64,000 bases of DNA. Source: DATBSL01 sp963729875 (lineage in GTDB: Bacteria > Acidobacteriota > Vicinamibacteria > Fen-336). How positions within the stretch are numbered: the stretch's first letter is position 1; each line of letters starts with the position of its first letter. The DNA lies in assembly GCA_963729875.1 (NCBI GenBank), contig CAVSPR010000009.1, forward strand, positions 620,001 through 684,000, in the 5' to 3' direction. Made by a program: the position numbers and the translations under genes. Below, one piece after another: positions 45,539-54,033 of this stretch. The notes under the pieces were generated by a model. It ran no database searches, was not told the origin of the DNA, and saw nothing but the letters and a program-made list of their open reading frames with translations.

Positions 45539-48500
45539 ATGAAGCCGAGCACGTGGCGGGCCCTCCTGCTGGCCGCTCTCCTCCCGGGCGGCCCCCTCCT
45601 GGCCGCCGGCTTCCAGGCCGGGGTGGCGCGGGTGAAGATCACGCCGGACCTGCCGTTCTGGATGTCCGGCTACGCGGCCCGGACGCACCCCGCCGACGGC
45701 GTCGAGCAGGACCTGTGGGCGAAGGCGCTCGCCCTGCGGGACCCGGGAGGGCAGACGGTCGTGATCGTCACGACCGACCTCATCGGCCTGCCCCGCGCGA
45801 TCTCGGACGAGGTCGCGGCGCAGGTGCGAGGCCCGCTTCCAGCTCGGCGCGCGCGCAGCTCGTCCTGAGCGCGTCGCACACGCACTGCGGGCCGGCGGTG
45901 CGGAAGAACCTGGGCGTCCTCTACGACTTCGGCGAGGAAGACCGGCGCCGGGTCGACGCCTACGGCACCCTGCTCGTCGACCGCCTGGTCGGGGTCACGG
46001 GCGCCGCCCTGGCCGACCTCGCGCCCGCGCGGCTCTCGGTCGGCCACGGATCGGTCGGCTTCGCCGCCAACCGCCGGCAGCCCACGCCCGAGGGCGTGAA
46101 GATCGGCACGAACCCCGCCGGGCCCGTCGACCACGACGTGCCGGTCCTCGAGGTCACCGCGGAGGACGGCAGGCTTCGCGCCGTGCTCTTCGGCTACGCC
46201 TGCCACAACACGACCCTCGGCGCCGACTTCTACCGGATCGGCGGGGACTACGCCGGGTACGCCCAGGCGAAGCTCGAGGAGGCGCACCCTGGCGCGACCG
46301 CCCTGTTCGTGATGCTCTGCGGCGGTGACCAGAACCCGAGCCCGCGGGGCACCCTCGAGCTCGCCCGGCAGCACGGCCACGCCCTCGCCGCCGAGGTGGA
46401 CCGCGTGCGGGCCTCCGGGCTGAAGCCGGTCGCCCCGCCGATCCGTGTCGCGGTCGAGACCGTCCCCCTCGCCTTCGCGCCGCACACGCGGGCGAAGTTC
46501 GAGGAGGAGGCGAAGAGCACCGACGTCTACCGGCAGCGCCGCGCGAAGCTGATGCTGGCGGCCTACGACGAGGGCCGGCCGGTGAGGCAGGCGCCGTACC
46601 CGGTGCAGGCCGTCCGCTTCGGCCGCGGCCTCACGCTCGTGGCCCTCGGCGGCGAGCCGGTCGTCGACTACGCCTTGCGCCTGAAGCGGGAGCTGCCCGG
46701 CGAGAACCTGGTGGTGGCCGGCTACGTCCACGACGTCATGTGCTACGTCCCCTCGCGCCGCGTGCTCCGCGAGGGCGGCTACGAGGCGGTCGACAACACG
46801 ATCTACTACGGCCAGCCCGGCCCGCTCGCGGAGTCGGTCGAGGACGCGATCGTCGCCGCCGTCCGCCGCGTGGCCGCGGCCGTCGGTGCGACGCCCGTCG
46901 CCGGCCTCGAGTCCGTCCCCGCCGTGGACCGGCGCGCCGTGGAGGTCCGGACCCTCGACACGCCGTACCGGACCGCCGCGTACACGGACAAGGACGCCTG
47001 GCTCGCGCGGGCGCGCTCGCTCCGCGAGCAGGTCCTGGTGAGCGCCGGCCTGTGGCCCCTGCCCGAGAAGACCCCGCTCAACGCGCAGGTCTTCGGCCGG
47101 ATCGAGAGGGGCGACTACTCCGTCGAGAAGGTCTACTTCGAGAGCTACCCCGGCTTCTACGTCACGGGGAACCTGTACCGCCCCGTCGGGAAGACGGGGC
47201 CCTTCCCCGGGGTGCTCTCCCCGCACGGGCACTGGACCTACGGGCGCCTGGAGAACAGCGACACCGGCTCGATCCCGGCGCGCGGCATCTCCCTCGCCCG
47301 GCAGGGCTACGTCGTCTTCTCCTACGACATGGTCGGCTACAACGACTCGCGCCAGGTGGACCACCGCCTCCTCGACCCACGCCTCGCGCTGTGGGGCATC
47401 GGTTCGCTGGGCCTCCACCTGTGGAACAGCATCCGCGCGGTGGACTTCCTGGAGTCGCTCCCCGACGTCGACCGCGGCCGTCTGGCGGCGACCGGGGCCT
47501 CCGGGGGAGGGACGCAGACCTTCCTGCTGAGTGCAGTGGACGACCGGGTCCGCTTCTCCGCTCCCGTGAACATGATCTCGCACACGATGCAGGGCGGGGA
47601 CGTCTGCGAGAACGCGCCGAACCTGCGCCTCGACACGAACAACGTGGAGATCGCCGCCCTCGCGGCGCCGCGGCCGATGCTCATGGTCGCGGCCACCGGC
47701 GACTGGACGCGGGACACGCCACGCGTCGAGTTCCCGGCGGTGCAGGGCGTCTACGCGCTCCTCGGGGCGAAGGACGCGGTCGCGACCGTCCAGATCGAGG
47801 CCGACCACAACTACAACCGCGACAGCCGCGAGGCCGTCTACGCCTGGTTCGGCCGCTGGGTGCTCGGGCAGACCGACGCGGCTCTCTTCCGGGAGCGGTC
47901 GTCCAACCCCGGGCAGCCCGCCGACCTGCTGGTCTTCTATGGGAGAGATCTGCCGCGAGAGGCGAGAAGCCAGCAGGAGATCGTGGACGCGCTCGTGGCA
48001 AGCCGGAAGGCACAGCTGGAAGCGCTCCGGCCCCGCAACGCCGGGGACCTGAAGCGATTCCGCGCGCTCATGACCCCCGGCCTCCGCCACGCCCTGGCCG
48101 CGGAGTGGCCCGACCCCGGTGCCGTACTGGAAGCCCCGTCGAGTCCCGCCGCGAAGGCGCCGGTACGGGACCTGGCCCTCGGCCGGCGGGGTGTCGGGGA
48201 CCGCGTCCCCGTGCGCGCGTGGGCGCCGCTCTCGCGTGCCTCGGGGAAGGCGACGCTCGTCGTCCACCCCGGGGGCATCGAGGGCGCCGCCGCGCGCCAG
48301 GCGTCCCTCATCGACCCCCTGCGCCGCCGCGGCCACCTCGTGGCCTCCCTCGACGCCTTCAACACCGGGAGCGCCCGCGCCGCGCGCGACACGAGCGACC
48401 GCTTCTTCACCACCTACAACCGCACGGACGACGCCCTCCGCGTCCAGGACGTCCTCACCGCCCTCGCGTGGCTGACGCGCCAGCCCGGCGTCCGCCGGGT

Positions 48501-48846
48501 CTCGCTCGTCGGCCTCGACCGGGCCGGCCTGTGGTGCCTCCTCGCCCAGGCGCTCGCGCCGGATCTCGCGGCGGTCGTCGCCGACGCGGACGCCTTCGCG
48601 ACCGAGGCCGACGCGTCCTGGGTCGAGCGGCTTCCGATGGCGCTCGTCCGCGGCGTGGGGGGCTTCGAGACGGCCCTCACCCTGGGCCTCGGCACGCCCC
48701 TGCACGTCCACGGCACCGCCGGCGTCTTCGAAACGGCCGTCACGGAGGCGAGCGCCCGGGCGACGGGAACGGGGCAGCGATTCCGCGTGTCCCGGGAGAA
48801 GCTCAGCGACGCCGAGGTGGCGGCGTGGCTGCTCGCGGAGAGGTAG
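45539..48846 (+). CDS. Fusion of neutral-ceramidase-like domain and acetyl-xylan-esterase-like hydrolase (frameshift early)
   Basis: About 1100 residues. A signal peptide (WRALLLAALLPGGPLLAAG) leads to a ceramidase-like domain (residues about 25-455): ARVKITPDLPFWMSGYAAR, LSASHTHCGP and CGGDQNPSPRG. The catalytic Ser of true ceramidases (GDVSPN) is not present. The frame changes around 45826-45850. From about 470 a second module follows: LREQVLVSAGLWPLPEKTPLN, VLSPHGHWTYGRLENS and nucleophile elbow ATGASGGGTQT near 660, as in AXE1-type esterases. The last 250 residues (TLVVHPGGIEGAAARQ, VGLDRAGLWCLLAQAL) resemble another hydrolase fold without its Ser. Whether the fusion is real or two genes joined is open. 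Confidence 0.72.
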
Positions 48847-49729
48847 CTTCGCCCTCGGCGACGGGCCGCGCGGAGAAGCGCACGTACGGGAAGACCTCGG
48901 GGATGTGGGAGTCCCACGCCCCGTGGGGGCTCCAGGCCCAGCCCCCGGGGTCCTGGGCGGGCGGCGCTTCCTTGTACTGGTTGAACCGCGAGAAGTCCAT
49001 GCGCCAGACGTCGCCGTCCCTCGGGGGAAGGGAGCGCGCGTCGGGCCGCGCGAGCGGCGCCAGGCCCGTCCAGGGGATCGCGATCTCGACGGTCCAGCCG
49101 CGGTCCCGGTCCCGGTTGTCGTTGACCGTGCCGTCCACGTGCACGGCGGTCCTCAGCCCCGGGAGGTCCCACCGCCAGAACCCGATGCGCGGCCCGCGGG
49201 GGTGGTTCTTGAAGCCGACGCCGCGGAAGGGCCGAGCCCCCTCGGCCTTTCGATCGAACTCAAGCATGCCCGCGTAGCCCGAGGTTTCGTACGCCTCCTC
49301 CCAGATGAAGAAGACCTCGTAGATCGTGCCGAGGGAGTTGATCTCGAGCTCGTAGTACGCGTCGCGGCCGGCGATGAAGAGCTCGACGTCGTTGTTCTTG
49401 TAGATGAGCGAGTCGCGCTCCGTCAACGTGCCCTCGACGAGCGGCTCCTCGACCCAGTAGCCGACGTAGAGGTGCTGGTCGTCCCACAGGACGGCGGCCC
49501 GCGTGTCGTGGATGCCCGGCACGCCCCGGACGAGGTCGGAGAAGCGGGGAGACCTCGGGGCGGCCTTCCAGTCCGCCTCGTCGAGGCGGCCGTCCACCAC
49601 GATCGGTCCCGGTGCGCGGTGGGCGTCGTAGCGGGCGATGCGGCTCTCGGGCCAGGGGAAGGGCCAGGGAGGGGCATCGCCGGCCGCCGCCGTCGCGGCG
49701 AGGAGAAGAAGGGCCAGGGTGGGCTTCAT
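48803..49729 (-). CDS. Secreted CBM9/DOMON-like carbohydrate-binding protein
   Basis: 308 residues with a signal peptide (LALLLLAATAAAGDAPPW). The body matches the carbohydrate-binding family 9-like fold: GPIVVDGRLDEADWKAAPRSPRFSDL, ATRAAVLWDDQHLYVGYWVEEP-type strand, NNDVELFIAGRDAYYELEINSLGTIYEVFFIWEEAY, and WTVEIAIPWTGLAPL followed by WRMDFSRFNQY. Such domains bind sugars or heme at the cell surface; no catalytic site. Its 3' end overlaps the converging ceramidase/esterase gene by 44 bases, both strands being coding there. Confidence 0.82.
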   Translation of the reverse strand: MKPTLALLLLAATAAAGDAPPWPFPWPESRIARYDAHRAPGPIVVDGRLDEADWKAAPRSPRFSDLVRGVPGIHDTRAAVLWDDQHLYVGYWVEEPLVEGTLTERDSLIYKNNDVELFIAGRDAYYELEINSLGTIYEVFFIWEEAYETSGYAGMLEFDRKAEGARPFRGVGFKNHPRGPRIGFWRWDLPGLRTAVHVDGTVNDNRDRDRGWTVEIAIPWTGLAPLARPDARSLPPRDGDVWRMDFSRFNQYKEAPPAQDPGGWAWSPHGAWDSHIPEVFPYVRFSARPVAEGEATSPRAATPPPRRR

Positions 49730-49760
49730 CGATTCACCGCCGGGAGACTACCGCAAGAAG

Positions 49761-49818
49761 AGGGGTCAGATCTTGAATCTTGCCCTGCCGCCTGAGAGCA
49801 AGATTCAAGATCTGACCC
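49761..49818. repeat. REP-like perfect palindrome
   Basis: A 22-base arm (GGGGTCAGATCTTGAATCTT plus GC, 49761-49782) is matched exactly by its reverse complement at 49797-49818, with a 14-base loop. The GGGGTCAG...CTGACCCC ends and the intergenic position resemble the palindromes mobilised by REP-associated Y1 transposases. Only one copy is in the window and no transposase gene is seen. It also separates two convergent/codirectional units and could act as a terminator-like structure. Confidence 0.75.
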
Positions 49819-49824
49819 CCTCCG

Positions 49825-49853
49825 ATTGACCGCCTCGGAGCCGGGGCGTAGTG
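49825..49853 (+). promoter_or_regulatory. Promoter of the radical SAM gene
   Basis: TTGACC (49825-49830), a 17-base spacer and TAGTGT (49848-49853), starting just 6 bases after the palindrome ends. The start site would be near 49860, leaving about 28 bases of leader before ATG 49888. Confidence 0.6.
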
Positions 49854-49887
49854 TCTGTGCAGATCCTGCTGCGGCGCTCGAAGGCCC

Positions 49888-51051
49888 ATGAGCTACGGGG
49901 GTCCCATCCTCGGCGACGGCCCGATCCCCTCGGGCCGCCTCAAGAACCGGCTGGTGACCGGCCTGCAGGACCACGTCCTCTGCTCCTTCTCCTGGCTGTC
50001 GCGCCACCGGCTGGGCGACCAGGGCTTCGCCCGCGCCGCCCGGCGGCTCGTGGGCGGGTACCTCTACTCCGTGAAGATCGAGGTCAACACCGCCTGCTCC
50101 CTCAGCTGCCCGATGTGCTACGTCGAGCGCACGGGCGTCGAGCTGCCCCGCGCCGTCGTCGACCGCGTGCTGGACGATCTGCGCGGGGCCGGGGTCCGCG
50201 TCGAGATCCTGGGCGGCGAGCCGCTCCAGCGGGGCGACATCGTCGAGATCGTGGAGCGGGCGAAGAGGGGGGCGCGGTCTCCCCTCGTGTCCCTCTACAC
50301 CAACGGGCTGCTCGCCACGCGCGGCCGGGCGGCGCGGCTGCGAGCGGCCGGCCTCGACGTCGCGATCGTGACCCTCGTCTCCCATCGTCCGGAGGCCCAC
50401 GACCTCTTCGTGGGCCGGGCCGGGGCCTGGCGGGAGACCGTCGAGGGGATCCGCGCCCTCCGGGACGCCGGGGTCTCCACCTACACGTTCACCGCCGTTC
50501 ACCACGCCAACGCCGGGGACTGCCGCGACGTGCACGCCTTCGCGACGCGGGAGCTCGGCGTGGGCGCGCTGTTCTTCCCGTACGTGCCGCAGCGGAAGGA
50601 CGACCCCCTGATGATCGACGCCGAGCGGTGGCACGACATCAAGGAGTGGGTGCTCTGCGAGGCGAGCCCGGGCCACGCGGCCTTCGTCCGGGACTTCTTC
50701 ATGCTGACCGGGAACGCGTGCTCCGGCGGCAACTTCGTCCTCACCGTCAAGGCGGACGGGACCGTGCAGCCCTGCCCCTTCCTGGACGACCTGCCCCTCG
50801 GCCGCGCGGGGGAGGAGAGCCTCTGGTCGATCCACCGCCACCGCTTCCGCCAGGCGCACCTGCGCGAGCTCAAGACGACACCCGAGGAGTGCGCGGGCTG
50901 CACCTACGTGTCCGTCTGCGCCGGGGGGTGCCGGGCGGGGAACCGGGAGCTCTACGGCACGTACGCGCGGCGCGACCACCGCTGCCTCGGCCCGTACCGC
51001 ACCCCGCTCCGGCGCGACGACGTGTGCCGGCGGGTCCCCTGCTTCTTCTGA
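49888..51051 (+). CDS. Radical SAM protein with SPASM-type C-terminus
   Basis: 387 residues. The [4Fe-4S] motif is CSLSCPMC (VNTACSLSCPMCYVERTG near 66), followed by EILGGEPLQRGD and YTNGLLA. The C-terminus carries a Cys cluster typical of SPASM/twitch domains: CSGGNFVLTVKADGTVQPCPF, then ECAGCTYVSVCAGGCRAGN and CLGP, DDVC, VPCFF. Proteins of this design modify peptides or enzymes (sulfatase maturases, RiPP enzymes). I found no candidate precursor peptide next to it. The next gene is a Tat-signal SelA-like protein 43 bases downstream with its own promoter-like element. Confidence 0.85.
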   Translation: MSYGGPILGDGPIPSGRLKNRLVTGLQDHVLCSFSWLSRHRLGDQGFARAARRLVGGYLYSVKIEVNTACSLSCPMCYVERTGVELPRAVVDRVLDDLRGAGVRVEILGGEPLQRGDIVEIVERAKRGARSPLVSLYTNGLLATRGRAARLRAAGLDVAIVTLVSHRPEAHDLFVGRAGAWRETVEGIRALRDAGVSTYTFTAVHHANAGDCRDVHAFATRELGVGALFFPYVPQRKDDPLMIDAERWHDIKEWVLCEASPGHAAFVRDFFMLTGNACSGGNFVLTVKADGTVQPCPFLDDLPLGRAGEESLWSIHRHRFRQAHLRELKTTPEECAGCTYVSVCAGGCRAGNRELYGTYARRDHRCLGPYRTPLRRDDVCRRVPCFF

Positions 51052-51094
51052 GGCCCTTCGTTCGCGGCACGGCCCGCGGGGTTAGACTCCGCCC

Positions 51095-52282
51095 ATGAAG
51101 CGACGCGGGGTGCTGAAGGCGGCGGTGGCAGCGGCGGGAGCGTCCTCCCTGGGCTCGGCGGTCTCCGCGGGAGAGGCCGGCCCGGCGGCCTCGGTCTACG
51201 CGCGGCTCGGGGTGAAGCCCCTCATCAACGGCATGGGCACGGTGACCGTGGTCGGCGGGTCGCTGATGCCGCCGGAGGTCGTCCGGGCGATGGAGGAGGC
51301 CTCGCGGCACTTCGTCTTCGTCCCCGACCTGCAGAAGAAGGCCGGCGCGCGGATCGCCGGGCTCGTCGGCGTGCCCGCGGCGATGGTCACGGCCGGCGCC
51401 GCCTCCGCGATCACCGTGGCCACGGCCGCCGCCATGACCCGCGGCGACCTGCAGAAGATCGCGCAGCTGCCGGACCCGACCGGCCTGCCCGCCGAGGTGA
51501 TCCAGCAGAAGAGCCACCGCTCCGGCTACGAGGCCCAGATCCGGGTGGCCGGCGCGCGGGTCGTCACCGTCGAGACGCGGGAGGAGCTCGACCGCGCGAT
51601 CGGCGAGCGCACCGCGATGATGTTCTTCCTCAACAAGGCGGAGCCCGACGGCCGGATCAAGCGCGAGGAGTGGGTGCGGGTCGCCCGCGAGCGCGGGGTC
51701 GTCTCGTTCAACGACGCCGCCGCGGACGTGCCGCCGCGGGAGCACCTCGCCCAGTACGTGCGGGAGGGCTTCGACCTCGTGGCGTTCTCGGGCGGCAAGG
51801 GCCTGCGCGGGCCGCAGTGCTCGGGCCTCCTGCTCGGGCGCGCGGACCTGATCGAGGGCGCGCGGACGCTCATCTCGCCGCACGGGGGCCTCGGCCGCGG
51901 CATGAAGGTCGGCAAGGAGGAGATCGCCGGCCTCGTGGCGGCGGTCGAGCGCTACGTGACGGTCGACCTCGAGGCCGAGCGCCGCGCCCTCGAGGCGAAG
52001 GTCGATCACATGAAGGAGGTCGTCGGGGAGGTGAAGGGCGTCGCCGTCGAGACCCACGTCCCCGAGATCGCCAACCACGTCCCGCACCTCCGGGCGAGCT
52101 GGGACGAGGCCGCGCGCGGGATCACCGCGAAGCAGGTCCACGAGCGGCTGCAGGCGGGCGACCCGCCCATCCACGTCCTGCTCACGGGGCCGGGCCAGCT
52201 CACGGTCTCCGTCTGGCTGATGCAGGGCGACGAGCACCGCGTGGTGGCCCGGCGCCTGCGGGACACCCTCGCCGGGGCCTGA
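51095..52282 (+). CDS. SelA/DgaE-like PLP enzyme with twin-arginine signal
   Basis: 395 residues. MKRRGVLKAAVAAAGASSLGS is a Tat signal. The enzyme part follows the selenocysteine-synthase-like fold-type I family: RLGVKPLINGMGTVTVVGGS near 40, VTAGAASAITVATAAAMT near 98, SFNDAAADVPP near 203, and the PLP Lys in AFSGGKGLRGPQCSG near 233. Cytoplasmic relatives include SelA and D-glucosaminate-6-phosphate ammonia-lyase; an exported form probably acts on a small periplasmic amino compound. TAGACT lies 6 bases before the ATG and there is no ribosome binding site. Confidence 0.8.
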   Translation: MKRRGVLKAAVAAAGASSLGSAVSAGEAGPAASVYARLGVKPLINGMGTVTVVGGSLMPPEVVRAMEEASRHFVFVPDLQKKAGARIAGLVGVPAAMVTAGAASAITVATAAAMTRGDLQKIAQLPDPTGLPAEVIQQKSHRSGYEAQIRVAGARVVTVETREELDRAIGERTAMMFFLNKAEPDGRIKREEWVRVARERGVVSFNDAAADVPPREHLAQYVREGFDLVAFSGGKGLRGPQCSGLLLGRADLIEGARTLISPHGGLGRGMKVGKEEIAGLVAAVERYVTVDLEAERRALEAKVDHMKEVVGEVKGVAVETHVPEIANHVPHLRASWDEAARGITAKQVHERLQAGDPPIHVLLTGPGQLTVSVWLMQGDEHRVVARRLRDTLAGA

Positions 52283-52338
52283 CCGCGGTCAGGATTCCCC
52301 AACGGCGTGAGAAACTGAACCGCTCACACGAGGTGCTC

Positions 52339-54006
52339 ATGCTCTCCCTGCTTCTCGTCCTGCTCGCGACCGCGGCTCCAGCGGCCGGAGCCGAGACGGT
52401 CACCGTCACCGTCCTCGCCACCACGGACACCCACGGTCACATCTACCCCTGGGACTACTTCACGAAGGAGAAGGCGGCGCGAGGCCTGGCGGCCGCGTCG
52501 GTCCTCGTCGAGCAGGTGAGGCGCGAGACGCCCAACGTCCTCCTCGTCGACTGCGGCGACACGATCCAGGGCTCGCCCCTCGAGAGCGTCCACCAGGCGG
52601 CGGTGCGGGACGGGCGGACGAGCGCCCCCGACCCGATGATGCTCGCCATGAACGCGATGGGCTACGACGCGATGGTCGTGGGCAACCACGAGTTCAACTT
52701 CGGCCTCGAGAACCTCGGCGCCGCCCGAAAGGTCGCGCGCTTCCCGTGGCTCTCGGCGAACACGCGCACGGACGGCAAGGTGCAGCCGTTTGCCCCGTAC
52801 GTCGTGAAGGCCGTCGGTGGGGTGAGGGTCGCGATCGTCGGGGTCACCACCGCGGCCATCCCGCAGTGGGAGAAGCCGGAGCAGATCGCCGGGCTCACGT
52901 GGCTCGATCCCGTGGAGGGCGTGCGCGGGGCGCTCGCCGCGCTCGAGGCCGTGAAGCCCGACGTGGTCCTGGCCGCCGTGCACGGGGGCCTCGACCGCGA
53001 TCCCGGTACGGGCGAGCGGCGGCCGGGCGAGAAGCCGGGGGAGAACAGCGTGTGGCAGATCGCCGAGGCCTTCCCGCAGCTCGCGGCGATCGTCTACGGG
53101 CACACGCACCGGCGCGAGGAGGGCCGGCGCGTGGGCAACGTGCTGCTCGTCCAGCCGCGGAACTGGGCGCAGGAGGTGGCTCGCATCGACCTCACCCTCT
53201 CGCGGGAGAGCGGCGGGCCGTGGACGCTCGCGCGGGCGGAGAGCCGCCTCCTCGCGGTTCAGCCCGACACCCCGGCCGACCCGAAGGTCCTCGAGATCGC
53301 CCGGCCCTACCACGAGGCGGCCGAGCGCTACCTCGAGCAGCCGGTGGCCGAGTCCCCCGCCGAGCTCTCCGGCGAGCGGGCGCGCTTCGAGGACTCGGCC
53401 CTCGTGGACGCCATCCACGAGGTCCAGCTGCACTACGCGAAGGCCGACGTGAGCTTCTCGTCGCTGTTCCGGCCGCAGGTGCGCGTGCCCCGCGGGCCGG
53501 TCACCGTGCGCGAGCTCGCGGGGCTCTACGTCTACGACAACGAGCTCTACGCGGTCGAGGGCGACGGCCGCGTGGTGCGCGAGGCCCTCGAGAACGCGGC
53601 GCGCTACTTCCGGACCTGCCCGGAGCCGACCTGCGCCACCGGGCCCCTCGTCGACCGCGCGATCGCCGGCTACAACTACGACATGGCGCAGGGAGTCGAG
53701 TACGAGATCGACCTCACGCAGCCGGTCGGACGGAGGGTCGAGGGCCTGCGGTACCACGGGGCGCCGCTCCGGGACGACCAGCCGCTGCGGATCGCGGTCA
53801 ACAACTACCGGGCGGCCGGCTCGTCCGGCTACACGATGTTCCGCGGGGCGAAGGTCGTCTGGCGCAGCGGCCGGGAGATCCGCGACCTGATGGTGGACTA
53901 CTTCACCGAGCGCAAGCGGTTGCCGGACAGGCCCGACGGCAACTGGCGGCTCCTTCCGCCGCGCGCCGTCGAGACCCTCGCGCGCGAGGAGACCGCCCCC
54001 CGCTGA
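52339..54006 (+). CDS. Periplasmic 5'-nucleotidase / 2',3'-cyclic phosphodiesterase (UshA family)
   Basis: 555 residues with a signal peptide (MLSLLLVLLATAAPAAGAE). Metallophosphatase half: VLATTDTHGHIYPWD near 28, VDCGDTIQGSP near 70, VVGNHEFNFG near 115, AVHGG near 215, and VYGHTHRREEGRR near 256, which supply the two-metal site. The C-terminal nucleotidase domain follows from about 345 (ALVDAIHEVQLHYAKADVSF, RAGSSGYTMF-type ending with NNYRAAGSSGYTMF binding the base). It releases nucleosides and phosphate outside the cytoplasm. GAGGT precedes the ATG. It converges with the TonB receptor, 27 bases apart. Confidence 0.9.
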   Translation: MLSLLLVLLATAAPAAGAETVTVTVLATTDTHGHIYPWDYFTKEKAARGLAAASVLVEQVRRETPNVLLVDCGDTIQGSPLESVHQAAVRDGRTSAPDPMMLAMNAMGYDAMVVGNHEFNFGLENLGAARKVARFPWLSANTRTDGKVQPFAPYVVKAVGGVRVAIVGVTTAAIPQWEKPEQIAGLTWLDPVEGVRGALAALEAVKPDVVLAAVHGGLDRDPGTGERRPGEKPGENSVWQIAEAFPQLAAIVYGHTHRREEGRRVGNVLLVQPRNWAQEVARIDLTLSRESGGPWTLARAESRLLAVQPDTPADPKVLEIARPYHEAAERYLEQPVAESPAELSGERARFEDSALVDAIHEVQLHYAKADVSFSSLFRPQVRVPRGPVTVRELAGLYVYDNELYAVEGDGRVVREALENAARYFRTCPEPTCATGPLVDRAIAGYNYDMAQGVEYEIDLTQPVGRRVEGLRYHGAPLRDDQPLRIAVNNYRAAGSSGYTMFRGAKVVWRSGREIRDLMVDYFTERKRLPDRPDGNWRLLPPRAVETLAREETAPR

Positions 54007-54033
54007 CTCGAGGACCGACGCGAGGCCGGGACG

